64,000 bases of DNA. It comes from Centropus unirufus. Its lineage: Eukaryota > Chordata > Aves > Cuculiformes > Centropidae. A program made the translations under genes and the position numbers. Every line of letters begins with the position of its first letter. The first letter of the stretch is position 1. The stretch is from NCBI GenBank assembly GCA_013397695.1, contig VYZI01000129.1:1585248-1649247 (forward strand). The letters run 5' to 3'. Shown piece by piece: positions 1 through 13,620 of the stretch. The notes beneath the pieces were generated by a model. That model saw only the letters and a list, made by a program, of their open reading frames with translations, was not told where the DNA came from and searched no databases.

Positions 1-571
1 ATTAGAACATAGAACATAAAGACTGAGACAAATAAGAGAACATTATCCAAAAAATACTTTATTAAAGACACACTGTGCTTTTTTCATAATGTGTCTGTTT
101 TCCAACCATTTCACTTGAAACATTTGCACTGTATTGACCTACTCTGAGCCTTTAGGGAGGCTGCTAAAACCTGTAACATAAACCCACAGAAGTGCCGAAT
201 ATTAACAAGTGTTCTCTGCTCTGCTGGTGCTGGATGTTGATCTGCCTCAGGCATCAAGAAACAGAGCTAATTTGTAATTGTTGCCTTTCCTGTTCTCTCG
301 TATGGGGGGTAAGCATGCTGAAATCTCTTTCTTCTGGCTATTCAACTTTATATAGGAACTTGCATCACCCTAATATTCACAGCAGTTTCATACCCAGTTG
401 CCTACTAGTCAATATGACCAACGCGTCTCCTGTGCTTCATTGTTTCTCTCATCCTGTCCCCAGGAGCAAGATTGTGTATTTAGCCATAAAGTGTTAAATA
501 GACGGCTATAGTCTGCAGGGATATGTGTTAACCTGTACATTTTCCTGAGTTTATACTAATGGAGGCAAGTC
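1..571 (+). other. KHDRBS2 intron, unannotated part
   Basis: AT-rich unique sequence inside the intron that ends at 2836. A 101-codon frame at 192-497 is cysteine- and leucine-rich, lacks a recognisable domain and has no splice-site support, so I treat it as chance. Nothing else was recognised. Confidence 0.6.
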
Positions 572-1660
572 AGCTTCCACGTGAAATGGAAGATGACGAG
601 GTTTGTGTGGATTTTATGCCCATTCACAATAAGGGCCAGGGGGAGGATCCAGGAAACTGCAGGTCTGTCAGTCTGACCTCAGTGCCGGAAGGTCATGGAA
701 CAAGTCATCTTGCGTGCCATCACGCAGCACACACAGTCATCTGGGTGATCAGGTGATAGATTCTCAAAAGGCAGGTCCTGCCGAACCAACCTGATCACCT
801 TCTATGACAAGGTGACCCCACTTAGTGGATGGGGGAAAGGCTGTGGACATAGTCTACCTGGACTTCAGTGAAACCTTGGACACTTTCTCACAGCATTCTG
901 CTCAAGAAACTGGCTGCCACTGGCCTGAACCCACTTCTGGATGGAAAACTGGCTGGATAGCCAGGCCCAAAGAGTGGTGACAAATGGAGTTAAATCCAGT
1001 TCAGCACTGGGCAAAAGTGTTGTCCCCAGGGCTCAGTGCTGGGTCTTATTCTGTTCAATATCTTTATCAATGATCTGGATGAAGGGATTGAATGGACCCT
1101 CTAAGTTTGTGGGTGAGACTAAGTTGTGTGGAAATGTTGATCTGCGTGGGGGTAAGGAGGCTTTACAGAGAGAACTGGACAAGATGGATCAAGGAGCTGC
1201 AACTAACATAATGAGGTTCAACAGGGTGATGCTGGAGTGTGTCCAGAGAAGGGCAACAAATTTGTTGAAGAAACTGGAGAGCAAGGCTTATGAGAGGTGC
1301 TTGAGGCAACTGGGGTTGTTTAGCCTAGAGAAAAGGAGGCTGAGAGGAGAACTTATCACTGCCTACAACTAACTGAAAGGAGTCTGTAGCGAGTTGCGTG
1401 TTAGTCTCTTCTCCCAAGTCAGCAGGAAAAGTGAAAATGGCCTCAACTTGCACCAGGAGAAGTTCAGGTTAGATATCAGGAAAATTTCTTCACCAAAAGG
1501 ATTGTCAGGCACTGGAGCAGGCTGCCCAGGGAAGTGGTTGAGTCACCATCCCTGGAGTAGACAGGTAAACGAGTTGCTCAGGGATATGGTTTAGTAGTGG
1601 ACAGGTATGGATGGACTCAATGATCTCAAGGGGCTTTTCCAACCAAACGATTCTATGACT
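572..1660 (+). mobile_element. CR1 LINE, 5'-truncated, internally deleted, dead copy
   Basis: This is a chicken-repeat-1 non-LTR retrotransposon fragment in sense orientation. In shifting frames it retains pieces of ORF2 reverse transcriptase: EDPGN..SVSLTSVP near 640-700, NWLDSQAQRVVTNGVKSS near 944-1000, and a decayed catalytic box near 1106-1117, where the family's F-A-D-D reads F-V-G-E. C-terminal pieces include VQRRATN, LGLFSLEKRRLRGEL and LFSQV. Around 1235 the sequence jumps from the segment just after the catalytic box to VQRRATN, omitting roughly 110 codons normally between them. The 3' end carries the typical CR1 tail motif (ATTCTATGA, about 1650-1658). The 5' border is approximate. 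It is inserted in a KHDRBS2 intron in the gene's own orientation. Family identification is from memory. Confidence 0.9.
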
Positions 1661-2836
1661 TCGTATTCTGGGGAAGGCCATTCCCTGGTATAAAATGGGA
1701 CTCTCCCTCCTACCCAGAAAAGCATTCCCTTACTGCAAGCTTGTACCTGGAATCCACACTCATCCTCAGTGTTGGGTAAGAGAACAGAAGGAATATGAGG
1801 CCTAAAAATCTTTGACTCAATATTAATTATGGGAGATTTCTCTTTTTTTCTCAAACTATGCAAAGTTTCATTAAGTTGGGATAGAATGCCCATAACTGGA
1901 AAAATTTCTTTTGACTACAAAATATTTAGGTTTTATTAAACTAAATATAATGGCTTCCAAAATCCACAGAGAAACAAAAAAAGTGTTTCCATACAGCATT
2001 TCTTGTCTACTCTGCTTTTGTGTCATATGTAAAGAGCATATAAAAAGTCATCACCTGGATTATCTCTTTTATTTATTTATGGTCTGTTCACTGAGCACTC
2101 TTCAGTTCAGAGGCAGCTACAATGGATCATAATGGTCCATGGCTCCCTCAGTAGAGGATTTAGGCATTTTATGAGCTGAACCACCTTCTGAAGTTACTTG
2201 TGCCTCTCTGTCTGAGACGTCCAGTCAGGACCCTTAAGTTAGGTGGGAGGAACATGTATTAAAGTGTTTCTTAACATGTCACAGAAAAGAACGCCTTTAT
2301 AAAAAGCAAGATGGTCAGTAAAGTTCTTACTGTTAGTTATAAAAATCATAGCCCATTATGTCCTCCACAGACATGCACAGATATTGTTTCTCATAGGTTG
2401 TTTGGTTTTGTTGTGTTATGTTGTTTTTTTTAAATAGACTGAATATATGATCTTAACACAGTAACATTCTTAATAATGTTGTATAGTCAGTATATTTTTC
2501 CTGTCGTTTGTTCATTTTACCTGTGGGTATTTATTTAGATACAAATTTATTTAGAAACAAATTGCTAGGAAATTACCGTTTTCATTACCATTCATCAGTA
2601 TTCTACAGAGATCCAGCTGAAGCACCATGTTTGGGACAATACACTACAATTTATCAATGAGTAAGCAATGTACAGATTGTTCTTCACAATTCACACTTCT
2701 CACAAGTAGGTTATGTGTTTTACATGATGTAGGGCAAACATAGCACGTGTATGTTGGTGCAGGTTGCTTTTACAGCTTGAATAACATGCTTTGATTTATC
2801 ACTCTTCTGAGCTTTGTTGTTCTGTTTTTCCCTTAG
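1661..2836 (+). other. KHDRBS2 intron, 3' part
   Basis: Unique AT-rich intronic sequence between the CR1 copy and the 2837 exon. It ends in the polypyrimidine tract and acceptor at 2822-2836. Short open frames (1591-1893 on -, 1911-2132 on +) are leucine- or phenylalanine-rich and not recognisable. Nothing else seen. Confidence 0.6.
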
Positions 2837-2919
2837 GGATATGATGATGGATATGGGGGTGAATATGATGATCCAAGCTATGAGGCATATGAGAACAGCT
2901 ATGCCACCCAAACACAAAG
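2837..2919 (+). CDS. KHDRBS2: KHDRBS2 (SLM1) antepenultimate coding exon
   Basis: KHDRBS2 is a nuclear STAR-family KH-domain RNA-binding protein that binds U/A-rich (UAA-type) RNA and regulates alternative splicing, mainly in neurons. This 83-nt exon lies between a pyrimidine-rich acceptor (tttttcccttag) and a donor (AG|gtaagc). It starts in phase 0 and encodes 27 codons plus two bases: GYDDGYGGEYDD, PSYEAYENSY, ATQTQ, then AG, which becomes Ser with the first base of the next exon. Six of the 27 residues are tyrosine, as expected for the family's C-terminal tail, a target of Src-type kinases. The GYDDGYGGEYD and SYATQTQS blocks match my recollection of vertebrate KHDRBS2 better than KHDRBS1 or KHDRBS3. 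The KH domain is encoded upstream of the window. By human numbering this is probably exon 7 of 9, from memory. Confidence 0.94.
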
Positions 2920-5900
2920 GTAAGCATGTATACTTTTACATTAATTTTTCAAAGAACACTTAGTTTCTCCTACCTTTTGTGTAAATTTCCTGGTTTATTT
3001 TCCACATTAAATTCTAAAAAATTTCAGAGTATTTTAAAGACTTGTCAAAATTAATAAAGTCAGTCAGAGTCTATATATTCAGTTATTCAGATGAAGCAAA
3101 AATGCAAACAGCTATACATTTTTACATTTTTGCAAATTAAGTGGCGTTTTTTTTAAAAAAATAAGTGAATTACATAATTTTCCTGATATAATTCTGAAAT
3201 TATATAATTTTTTTACGAGTGCAAAGTTGTAAAGGGTGTCTCATTCATGTAAAAAATATTATGGGTTTTACAATGTTTTGGGCAAAAACAGAGGGAAATT
3301 TTTAAAAAAATCACAATGGTCAATGCCTATCATTGGTTTACATCCACCATCAAGATAAACTATGGAAGAGAATTGTTGGACTGAAGTAAGGCTGGAACTA
3401 CATACTTTCAGATGGCTACTTTCTCAGCAACTCTCAGAATTTTTAAAAGCAACCAAGTTGTGAAATTTCATTTTACGTCCTTAATGTATGTGATAAGGGT
3501 GAAAATTCCATTCACATCTTTTATATGTGTCACCAAAATGAGGAAACAAAAAATAATCACTTTTTATCTATGCATACACCACACACACTCATAAATTAAT
3601 CTGATGGTCGGTCCATGTTTATTAAATATGGAATGACATCTTTTTCATAGCTAAGTTGAGGGCTGAAAAGAGAGCTTCAGGGAGTTATTCAGAAATTGCT
3701 CCTATGGGTTGCTAAGAGTAAATGTAAGACTGTGAAAAGGCAAATGAAATTTTAACAAGAAACGACACAGATTTTAACTGGGTCATTGTGATTTTCACTG
3801 GGCAAGAAAGTGATGTAGACATACAAATTTCTGCACTCCAAAGAACAGAGGATCTTAAACATACTTTTTGTTTAACCACCTGTTTCGTTGAATACTTTGC
3901 TGGTGAAATGCCTGTCAGAATTACCTTCAGCTGCAGGGCTGCTGTAGTGAGTGGCACTTGAGCTGATAAAAAAATACTCCGTGAGTAATTTTATAACCAG
4001 TGAGGTATATTTAAAAGGATTTGTCACACCGAAATATGAAACTCATCAAGTATACTTCAATGAAACTTAAGTAATTATACATTACTATCTGCACCCGTCA
4101 TGTCATTGTGTAGGTAGATATTCTTGTTGTCAAATGTACTCCAACTTTTTTGAAAAGAATGTGGCCCATTTTTTGCTACAATAATGAATTGTCACAGGAG
4201 ATACTGCCTCTGGAGTTAAAATAATAATTAGCTAGAAATCTCTCAGCTATGACATTGTTTTATATCATCTGAATTAACCTGTAGTTTCTCTGCAAGTTGA
4301 TGTCCCAGGAAATAATGACAAATATATCAAGTTTATGAGGAGTGTATTATAATCAAACCAGAACTGACAGTGATAATTTGACTCAAGGAAGGGTCATCTA
4401 ATTTTTGTAATAACTCAGCTATGAAGTTTAGTCATCAGATGCGTTTTCTACTAACATGAGCTACCTTCCTGATACCTAATCTATTTCAAATATGCAACTA
4501 AAACATATCCTTTTGTAATACACGACAGGACACAGGGTCATACTTATCTATGCTAAGTGGTGCTCAATGCACAAGTAGTCTATTGTGTTCAAATAGAGCA
4601 CTTCCAGAAAAACACACACGACTCATTTCAAAGATTTAAAGGACAAATGGGCCATTAGATATGCAGTTCGGATTTCTGTACCTTACTGGCCATTCAACTT
4701 AACAGAAATGTCTCCCTGCTGAGCCAAAATAATACAATACAATGAACCAGGATTACCAAAATGTTTGGTCGGGTGTGTATACAAAAAAAAGTTTTCTCCC
4801 AATCTCAGGCTTTGGTAATTAGTATACTCCAATCACATGAGCAAGGCATATCATGCACACACCTCACAAAGAGGATAAGTAGCATTGCTTCAGAGTACTT
4901 ATTTCTCTCATCCAGTGTGTGATTTACAGGAAATATGAACAAAGCTGGTCCACAATATCTGTGCTCAGAGAAAAAAAAATCATTACTGCCCTCTGCAGGA
5001 CTGACTGAAATTCCAAAGCATGAGACAAGAAAAAAATTTAGTCAATGGCCTAACACAGAGCTCCAAGACTTCTGTTCATGTTAAAGTCAGACTTTCCACT
5101 TGCTTCTTATGGCTTGTTCAGGAATCAGTATGGAAAATCTTAGAGAAGGTAAAAACTCTGAATATCTCACCATGCACGTTGACCGACTGTTACTCTCATA
5201 GTTGCTTCACATTGATGTATATGTCGGGGGAGGGCTGTGACGAAGACGGAGAGAATTGAATGGGTGGACTGAATGCAAGCTGAGTTCAGCATGCTTTAGA
5301 GCAGAGCACATGCTAAGCCATATCTTGTTCTCCTATTCATCCAATACCCTGAGTGAAGGTAGTGCTTGGGTAACCCGCCCATCCCTGTTACATGTACCTT
5401 TGTCTTCCAGACCTTTTATCTACTTCCTATTTGGCTGGCAGAGGCTTTCTGAACAGATATATTCTGTCTGGGAGCCCTTAGTCCTCATTGCCCAAGAGGT
5501 CTGATTTAGACGTTTTTATAAATTAGGCTCTGCCAATAGCAGAGAAAATGAACATGCCACTATGCTGGAGCAAAGTATTTTAATTTTGTAGAAAGATCAC
5601 CAAAAATATCCTGTCCCAGGAACATCCAGATATAAAGGGATATAAATGCTGTTCTTCTGTTGGCAATTGACCGAGATTTGTACTGAAGTTTGGGACAACA
5701 TCGCAGGCCCAGCAATGTATTTTGTAGAGGTCCTTCTCTAATGAATTCTCCTATTGCCACCTTTCAGAGTTCTGTCCTTCATGACAATAGTTTTATTTTT
5801 AGACTGAAAATAGGGGGAATGGGGTCATTTGTGGGAGAGAACGTGACAGAGTCTCAGGATTAGACTGGAATGAAACTTTCAAGTCTGCATGGCTGGATAA

Positions 5901-5929
5901 ACTAAGAGGCACCTCAGGAGCGCTTTGAA

Positions 5930-5978
5930 ATGGACTCAACAATCAACTTGAAGGAAGAACAGCAGGACTCTCACTATG
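5930..5978 (+). other. Exon-like segment with ATG and donor site (tentative)
   Basis: An ATG in good Kozak context (purine at -3, G at +4) opens 16 codons, MDSTINLKEEQQDSHY, plus one base. These run directly into a strong donor (TATG|gtaagc at 5979). The frame leaves in phase 1, which would fit the last KHDRBS2 exon at 31071 but not the 17667 exon. No promoter signal was recognised upstream. A good donor plus a short ATG frame can easily arise by chance in a 15-kb intron. Confidence 0.15.
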
Positions 5979-8900
5979 GTAAGCATCACCTGTATCTTAT
6001 TATGTTTGAGGAGACATATTTTAGGAAAGACAGAATGATGGACTATGACAAATTACAGTTATTGCTACAACCTATGTTGCATGATGTGTATCTTCCATTA
6101 ACTAACAGAAGCAATATTTCTAAAGCTAGTTGTTTTCCTTCATATCCTCCTGTCTCATAATGACTACCCAGAACACAAGATGGAAGTTCAGGAACAAGAT
6201 TTAAATTAACAACTGGCTGCCATTCCCAAATGTACCTATAATCATTATTTACCAGATTACATGAAAGACTACAGGTTTAGCAAGGGCATTTAGAAACCCT
6301 GTTCATTTTAGAAATTTCTTCATACTGATGTCAAAACACAGTTTTTAAGGTAATTAGAATGAAAGCTATTGTCTGATGCCAAAGAGAGCACGGAGATAAC
6401 TACTTCAGTGGGCAGGGAAATACATCAGTTTTGACATATTTCCCATAGGCAATGTTGCACTGCACTTTGCATTTCTTGACGAAAACTCTTTTTCCTCTCT
6501 CTTCCCTTCCCTTCCATGCAGTTCAGTGATAAGTACCTCAGCCTGCCCAGACTCATCAAGAGTTATTCAACATTTGTCTACTCTCTAGGCACTTGGAAGT
6601 CAGGCAGAGAGCACTCAAACCCTTTCTGCCAGCACGATTTATCTGCTGAACCTCTAGTCTGATAACTCTGCTTAAAAATATAAATCTTAGACATGCTATT
6701 CATAAATGAAAATTCCTTTCTGAAGACAGTTGCCTTCTCTGCACTGCACCGTTGCCTGTTCACACATGTCAATGGTGTGGTGCAGAAGAGAGCCGAGGGT
6801 AAGTATTAGCCTGATGTTCTCAAACAGCAACGTCTCATCTCAGCAGTTAATATCCATTTGAGTTTTCCACCCCCTTTGCACTTGTGACTTCCAAACTCAT
6901 AAGAACTCTATTCTGGTTGTCTAACAGAATTCTGGTTTTGAACAAAATTACTATCACCGCACAGGTGTTTGGCTAGACTTAGACACCCCTGTGAGCCATT
7001 CTATCTGATGCTGCTCAATTTCCATTGCCAAGGTAGATGTCCCTATGCAGGCTTGTAAAGGTTTGCTGCTTGTCCACTTTATGGTGATTCCTAGCAGTTC
7101 AAGCACACTGATATACTCAATGGCTTCTTACCTTCAAACCACGTTGAAATATGTGGTGGCAACCATTCTTTCTTTCCATTCACATTTTGATACTGATTTA
7201 AACAAAGAAATCCATTTTATGCAGGGCAACAAGCAAGCTCATAGAACAGTACTCCAAAATGGTAAAAGAATCAATTTCCGTTTCAGCTGTAGCACAGAAT
7301 ATGTAGGGATATCCTATTAGTTTTCAAAAAAATAATACACTTTTTGATTTTCTTAGCAGGAACTTTTAAGTCGGTTGAACCGCCACCACTGTGCAGGATT
7401 CATGGGCTGAGAACGCTAGATCACCAGGAAAAATGAAGGAAAAGTTTCCTGAGAGTATCTACATGATCTGCCTCTGGTTATGCAGGGGTTGGTAGGGAAT
7501 CAGACTGTACTGCATGCAGTGTGGCCAAACTCCTTAGCCAAGACCAACAGAATAACTTTGTGGGAGCGGATCAGTTGCTGATGAATCAGCTGAGCACCCT
7601 GTCAAATCCACACTGCAAACTCATCCTGCGTCTGCTAAACACGCAAGCTATTTCATTTTCTGATGCAGAAACACGTGCTATGGGTCATGTTATATCTAAA
7701 CTTCCTCTTTAAGAAATTGATGGTAATAAAGAATCCCAGTGTTAACATAAAGAGTGGATTGATATGCTGAAACAAAGTCTAAGTTTTTACATTATCTAAA
7801 GACTTTCACACATTGTGTTACAATGCCAATATATTAAGTGCCAATATAAATTTATCTTACAAGACAGAAGAAGAGAGAAAGTAAAATTGCAATATGATAT
7901 AATTTCAAGTTGAAAAGTGTAGCTTCAACCTAACAGAATTATATTTAATTCTGAAGATGTAATTATCTGTGGTTTATACCTGTAGTTGTGCTGTCATGTG
8001 CAAAGTCCCACTGGGCTCCAGTTTCTCAATGCTAAGTAACAAAAATATGAATAAAACTAGTTTAGGGCATACAAGCTGCCTACATTCACTTTCCTGCTAT
8101 GGCACATAGTTGCTATGACCATATCAATGCAGTACTATCCCATTAAATATGCATTTATAGCAATACCTCTTAGTTTCACCTGTACTAGGCTCTGAAATTG
8201 TGATTCACAATCAACTTTGTTTTCCTGGTTATTCTTTTTTTGTGTTAAGTTCATACTACTGTGCAGATCATGCTTACAGCTCCTTTTTAGCACTGTGAGC
8301 TGCTAGTACAGGAGATTTATTTCCAATCTGATATGCAGGACCACAGTTCAGCCTATGTAACTTACATGGCTTATGGCACAATCACTTCAGTGCAGACATG
8401 ATGCAAAATTATTTAGGAAGTAAAGCAAAGAATATTTTATCCTGTTGAATCTCCCTGAATTATTTACAACATCAGAGTGTATTTGCCTGAGCTCCCATTC
8501 ATCCTGTTTACCTTTCCTCAACCTCCAGATATCAAGACTTTTTATGTACATGTGTTTCCAAAGATCAGTTCTTCATCAACCCAGTGCTGCAAGTAAAACA
8601 ACACTTGTTAAGAGAGCAGTACGTGTTCTTCAATGGATCCTGCTCAGTTATTCTTCTCTCCAGCCTCATTTTGGATGCAGAAAAATAAATGTTGTCCCTG
8701 TGTTTCAGAAACAGAAATTTAGTATTAATGTTAGGAGGGAGTGAAGAGTACTAAAACAGGACCAGAGTGCTTGGTGATCTCAGTCACCATAACTTTTAAA
8801 ACCACATTAGACAAATTTCAGTAGAGAATGGTGTAAATAAATTTGTGTGCTTGTAGGTTGATGCAGTTATGCAGGTGACATCATAAGGTACCTCTAGCAT

Positions 8901-11900
8901 TATTTTTTGCTACCTTTTCCCTCTTTGTTCATGCAGCTGGGTTTACTTAAAGATAATAACACAGAACAATCTAATTGGACTAAGGAAGCTTTTTTCTTAC
9001 AAATGAAAGGAAAGTAACCCAATTTTCAAACTTCGTTTTGATTTGTGGGAATTTTATGTCTGTTAGAAATCCATTTAGGAACAATTAAAATAAATCTGAT
9101 ATTTCAAGCGCTAAGTAGTGACTTTCACATATTTTCATGTCGTGTTAAAATACAGTAAATAATTCTAGACCATTCCTTTAGGGTGATGTTATATCAAAGA
9201 CATCGGATTTTAATTTTTCACAGGTAGCATTTTCATCTAGATAAAGGAATGTACACAAACTGAAGACAATAATACATTTCATAATGTAGTAAAATGCAAC
9301 ACTGGATGAACTTTGTGGTGTAGACTGTCCCCTCACTTTTACCAGAAAGGGGCAAAATTCATTACAGGAAAAAAAATTAGATACGTAAGTATCAAGAGAC
9401 TGAAGAGACTGATATTTTGCCACTACAAAGGAAATTAATCATGATTATCATTAAGGAAAATATCATGACCAAGTCATGTAAATCATAAACTTCGATACTA
9501 CTTTTAATTTCAAGGATCGACATATACTTCTTACAACAGGGCCAGGGTACATACAATAAGAGTTAATGCAGATTACAACACAAAATGTGTTTTTTCAGTC
9601 TTCTCACTGACATTTGTAGTCATGAGGAGAGTAAATAAGTCTGCCACAGTTCTGCAAGAATGAACTGCTGAAAACCTTCTGCCATGGATCTAGGGGTCAG
9701 ATCCCAGCAGTGTTCAGGTTGCTCATAGCTTATGCAGATGTGATAGCAGGTTGGGAGCCATAAATTTCAGAATCCACCTTTGTCCCTTTAAGAGATAACA
9801 ACAGTAATTCATTAGCATCTGTAAAGTCTAGAAGCCCAAGTAGCTGATCAGCATGTTACTTGTTAGAGTTGTACAACTGGAAAGCTTATGCCTTCTTCAA
9901 AGATCTTTGAGTCAAAATACCTGAAAAGCTTGTACCCACGTGACAGAAATTACTCTTATATTTCATTTTGCGCAGAACCTTTTTTATGTATATTTGAAGG
10001 AAACTTCGTGTGAAAACTTTTCAAAATCTGCTTAGAACTGTTACATGAGAGAACCATTGCCAGCAACAAATGGCTCTTGTACAACAGATAAGTTCTGATC
10101 CCTATTTCTGGATTCAGTCTTCAAATGACAGCTATCGTTTCCTTACCTACCGATTGACATTTTCGGGACGAGGGATGAAGCCTGGCATTCTTCTAGTAAG
10201 TTGCTATGTCTTATGTCTCTAGGGTGCTTGTACATGCCACCTGCAAGAGTAGTTCGGTGTTCCCTTGGACGTCCAAATATCTGCCCTCCTTCCAACTCAG
10301 CTTTAATTCTCTGGAGGGATTTCCAAACAAAAGAAGGAAGAAATTCTCAGGGTGAAAATAAGATCTTTTGCTGTTTAATTGAATACCAAAGTTCTAGGGA
10401 TCAAGTATTTCTGAACATTCTTAAGGCAAAAACTGAAAGTTGCCATTGAAAAATGTACGATCATATTCACATACTCTCCTAATGTATTGCTGAGGAGTTT
10501 TAGTAAATGGTGTTTCTTTGATTCATATGTAATGATGCATTCAGAAGGAAAGAACTGAAAGAGGTCAATGATCTTCCTTGAATGTAGAATGTCTTGTAAA
10601 TGCTTAAAGCAATGATCAGATAATATTATTTAATCAACCAGTCCCACTGTTGTTAACTACTTACTTTCTCAAAAGATCCTGTGGACTAGTTGTGGAGAGA
10701 ATTATCCATAGTTAAATGGAACAATTTTGTCCTTAGTGATGGGTTGAGAGAACTAGAAATAATCATTACTTTATTTAGTAGATTACCACATGATTAAATC
10801 TTTTGTTGATATGATCAGAGGTTTACTCAATTCTCTCTCACTATCAAAATATTACTATACAGTAAAATATATAGGCATATAAATACAAGCCAAGCTGCAA
10901 TAGGTAGAGTGGTTACACTGGTTTTTTGTAAAATTAGGTATTAATATTTATTTGTTCTTCTGTGCACTCTCTCACTTTTTAACTGATATGCATTGTATTT
11001 ATACTTGTCATATTTCATTTTGGCTTTGCACTTATATCCACCTGTTCATAAATAATTCCCTGTATTTTATTTCCAACCTGTTGAAAACAATCAAGCCAGG
11101 AAGCCTGGAATATGAAATTTTATGTATCTTCATAGCAATTCACTTACAGCATTCATCATCAGAAACTGTTTTCAAATGCCACTTCTCATTTATTTGATTC
11201 AATGAGAAAAAATGAATCAAATTTCATTACTTTGAAGTAGAGAAAAGTTTTTCCTCTAAAATGGGGCGGGATTCCTAAAGTTCTGCATAATTCCCTTTGC
11301 AAATACCAGGTTTGCAGACATTTTGTATTGTATTCTGAAAGACTCATTCATAATTCTGTGTCTATGAGAAAAGTACAGTGGAGTGGAAAATATCTGAATA
11401 AAAATCCCCGTGTGTCTGTGGTTGTGGCAAATAAATGGCAAATAGATGGAAGATTGGTTTCTATTTTCAGATTTTGCAACAACTTCCGAACATAAAATCA
11501 TCTTGCAATTAGAATGGCTTTTCAGTAGTATGCGTGTATAACTCTGTGGGCTTCATTTATATATTCCATTTTTTAATTCAGACCTGTAGCATCATGAAAT
11601 ATAGGAAAACTGGAGAGAGATGAGATCCAGTTTAACTTCAGGCATACTGTATGGTACTAAATTAATCCATGGGGTATTATAATGGACACATTCTTCTCTT
11701 AAAAAATTTGGATGTAATCTAACAAGCTTTCAGAGAAAGGGATCCTTTATCCAATAAAATGTTCACTATATTAGGCCATTAGTTCTAAAGAAGTATTCAA
11801 TAAAGGGCTATATATGTAATTTAAGTATGAATCCAAAAGAAGTTCCTGTATTTAAAAGACTTCTCGTCTTTACTATAGATATAATACTCTGTTAAATAGA

Positions 11901-13189
11901 GGCATTCCAGTAAGTTTCAGATTCCTAGGATAATTATTTCTTAATTCACATCATTCCGCTATAAAATATTATATTATAAAAATTGCATATATGGAAGCTC
12001 ATATGAATGCAAATCTTGCTCACCTGTTTTCCAAGCAAAAGCATACAGCTCTGTGTAAATAGCTTTTTTTTTTGGCCAACTACGTGTTAAGTGCTGCTGG
12101 GTCCCTCCATCATGTAGAAGGGAGAAGCAATACAAATGCAGTCGTACATAGAACAGGTGCAATAATGTTAAACAGGATCCTGTCAACATAGGAGCTGAGT
12201 ATTTGATTGTGTCCGTTATTGATGTTAAGAATTTGTAAACTCTGAGGGTTACTCAACAAAAGTGCTATGGAGAAAGAGGGAGATAATGGGAGACAGAAGA
12301 CCAACACCTCACCTCAAATAATCCATTTCAGGAAGTGAAAAAGAATGAGGACTGTCTAAAAGACTGCATCTCACCTGTGGGAATATTTGTGAATTATCAT
12401 GGGTATTAGATAGACCTGAGAATCTGCTGTCTGAAGCTAACCCAGGCTGGGATATAGCTGTAAGGACTGATAAGCCTGCAAGCTGAAAAAGGCTGGGAAT
12501 TCCTACTCAAAGAGGGCTAAACCTAAAAGACAATATTATTTTTCAAGTTATTTTTGCTTCTTCAAAGGGTAATGTGAAACTTGTAAAGCTTCACTGGCAT
12601 TAGGTGAATCTCTAGTTTGGGCCAATTTAATTATTTCAGAAAAGAAGCCTTACTAATATCTGATGACTTAGTTATAACCACAAGATTGATCAAAAGCCTC
12701 TTTTCTATGTGGACCAGCTCTTTCCTAAATATTTCCTAATAAAAGTTTTATGTAATATTCTAGAATAATATGCTCCCAATTAAAAAGTTAAAACATTGGA
12801 AAGATAAATAGGATATTAAAAATGATTTTTAAAAAAACAATCTGTTAAATCTAGCTCAATAGGTCTTAATCAAAGGCTTTTTTGGGGATCTTTCAGAATA
12901 GAATACAGAACATGCTTCACCTCTACAGATTCATACATTAGCAGCGTTTAAAGCAAATGAACCTTTCCAGTGCCTTTCGGCTTTGGCTCTAGTGAACCCA
13001 TTGTATGTTTGCAACCACATTTTGTGTTCCACAATAAAAGAATAAAAAGTTAGATGCGTCTCTCAGCATCTTTGTAAAAGCAAAGAACAAAAAGAGAGAA
13101 AGGAAGAACCACAACAACAAAAATCACCAAAAAAAACTATGAGGGAACAAGAAGTACTCCATTCTTCAGTTTCTGCAAAGTTCTGCTGC

Positions 13190-13620
13190 CTTACATTATA
13201 GAAACTGTAAGAGCAGCCAGGGAACCAGATGGTAATGTTGGTAACCCTGGGCTCTTGCCAGCAGCCTCCTGCAAGCGCAGGAAGAGATTGCTTAGAGGTT
13301 AATGCAGTCTATTTGTTAATGTTGTGATTTCCTGTACCTATTGACATTGATCTCCGAGTGAGGAATATCACCCTTTCCCCAGGTGGCTTTTAGACCCAAA
13401 AGTCGGGGGTTTGTGGCTTCAATCTTAACAACTCTTTTGTTTGCGGTTCTCTGCTTTAAACAACCTTAAAGCTCCATTCTCCACAGCCTTTTGGATAGCA
13501 AGCAATGTGGTTTCCCATGGGTATTGACACAGTCAAACTGGAATTCGGCTTTGCTTAACTAAAGTCAATTTGAAAAAGTCCCAGTTAATGAGAGGTTAAA
13601 AACCTCTCCTGGCTTTTCAG
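13190..13620. other. Complex non-repeat intronic stretch, possible conserved element
   Basis: About 430 bp that is less AT-rich and more complex than its surroundings. It contains compact words such as gtggtttcccatgggtattg and an aggttaaaaacct palindrome near 13592-13604. It matches no repeat I recognise and has no convincing open frame. Conserved noncoding enhancers often look like this, but conservation cannot be judged from one sequence. Confidence 0.2.

Noticed and set aside
941..1372. 143-codon + frame as a host gene
   Set aside because: It is a remnant of CR1 reverse transcriptase with an internal deletion and degraded catalytic residues, not a host protein.
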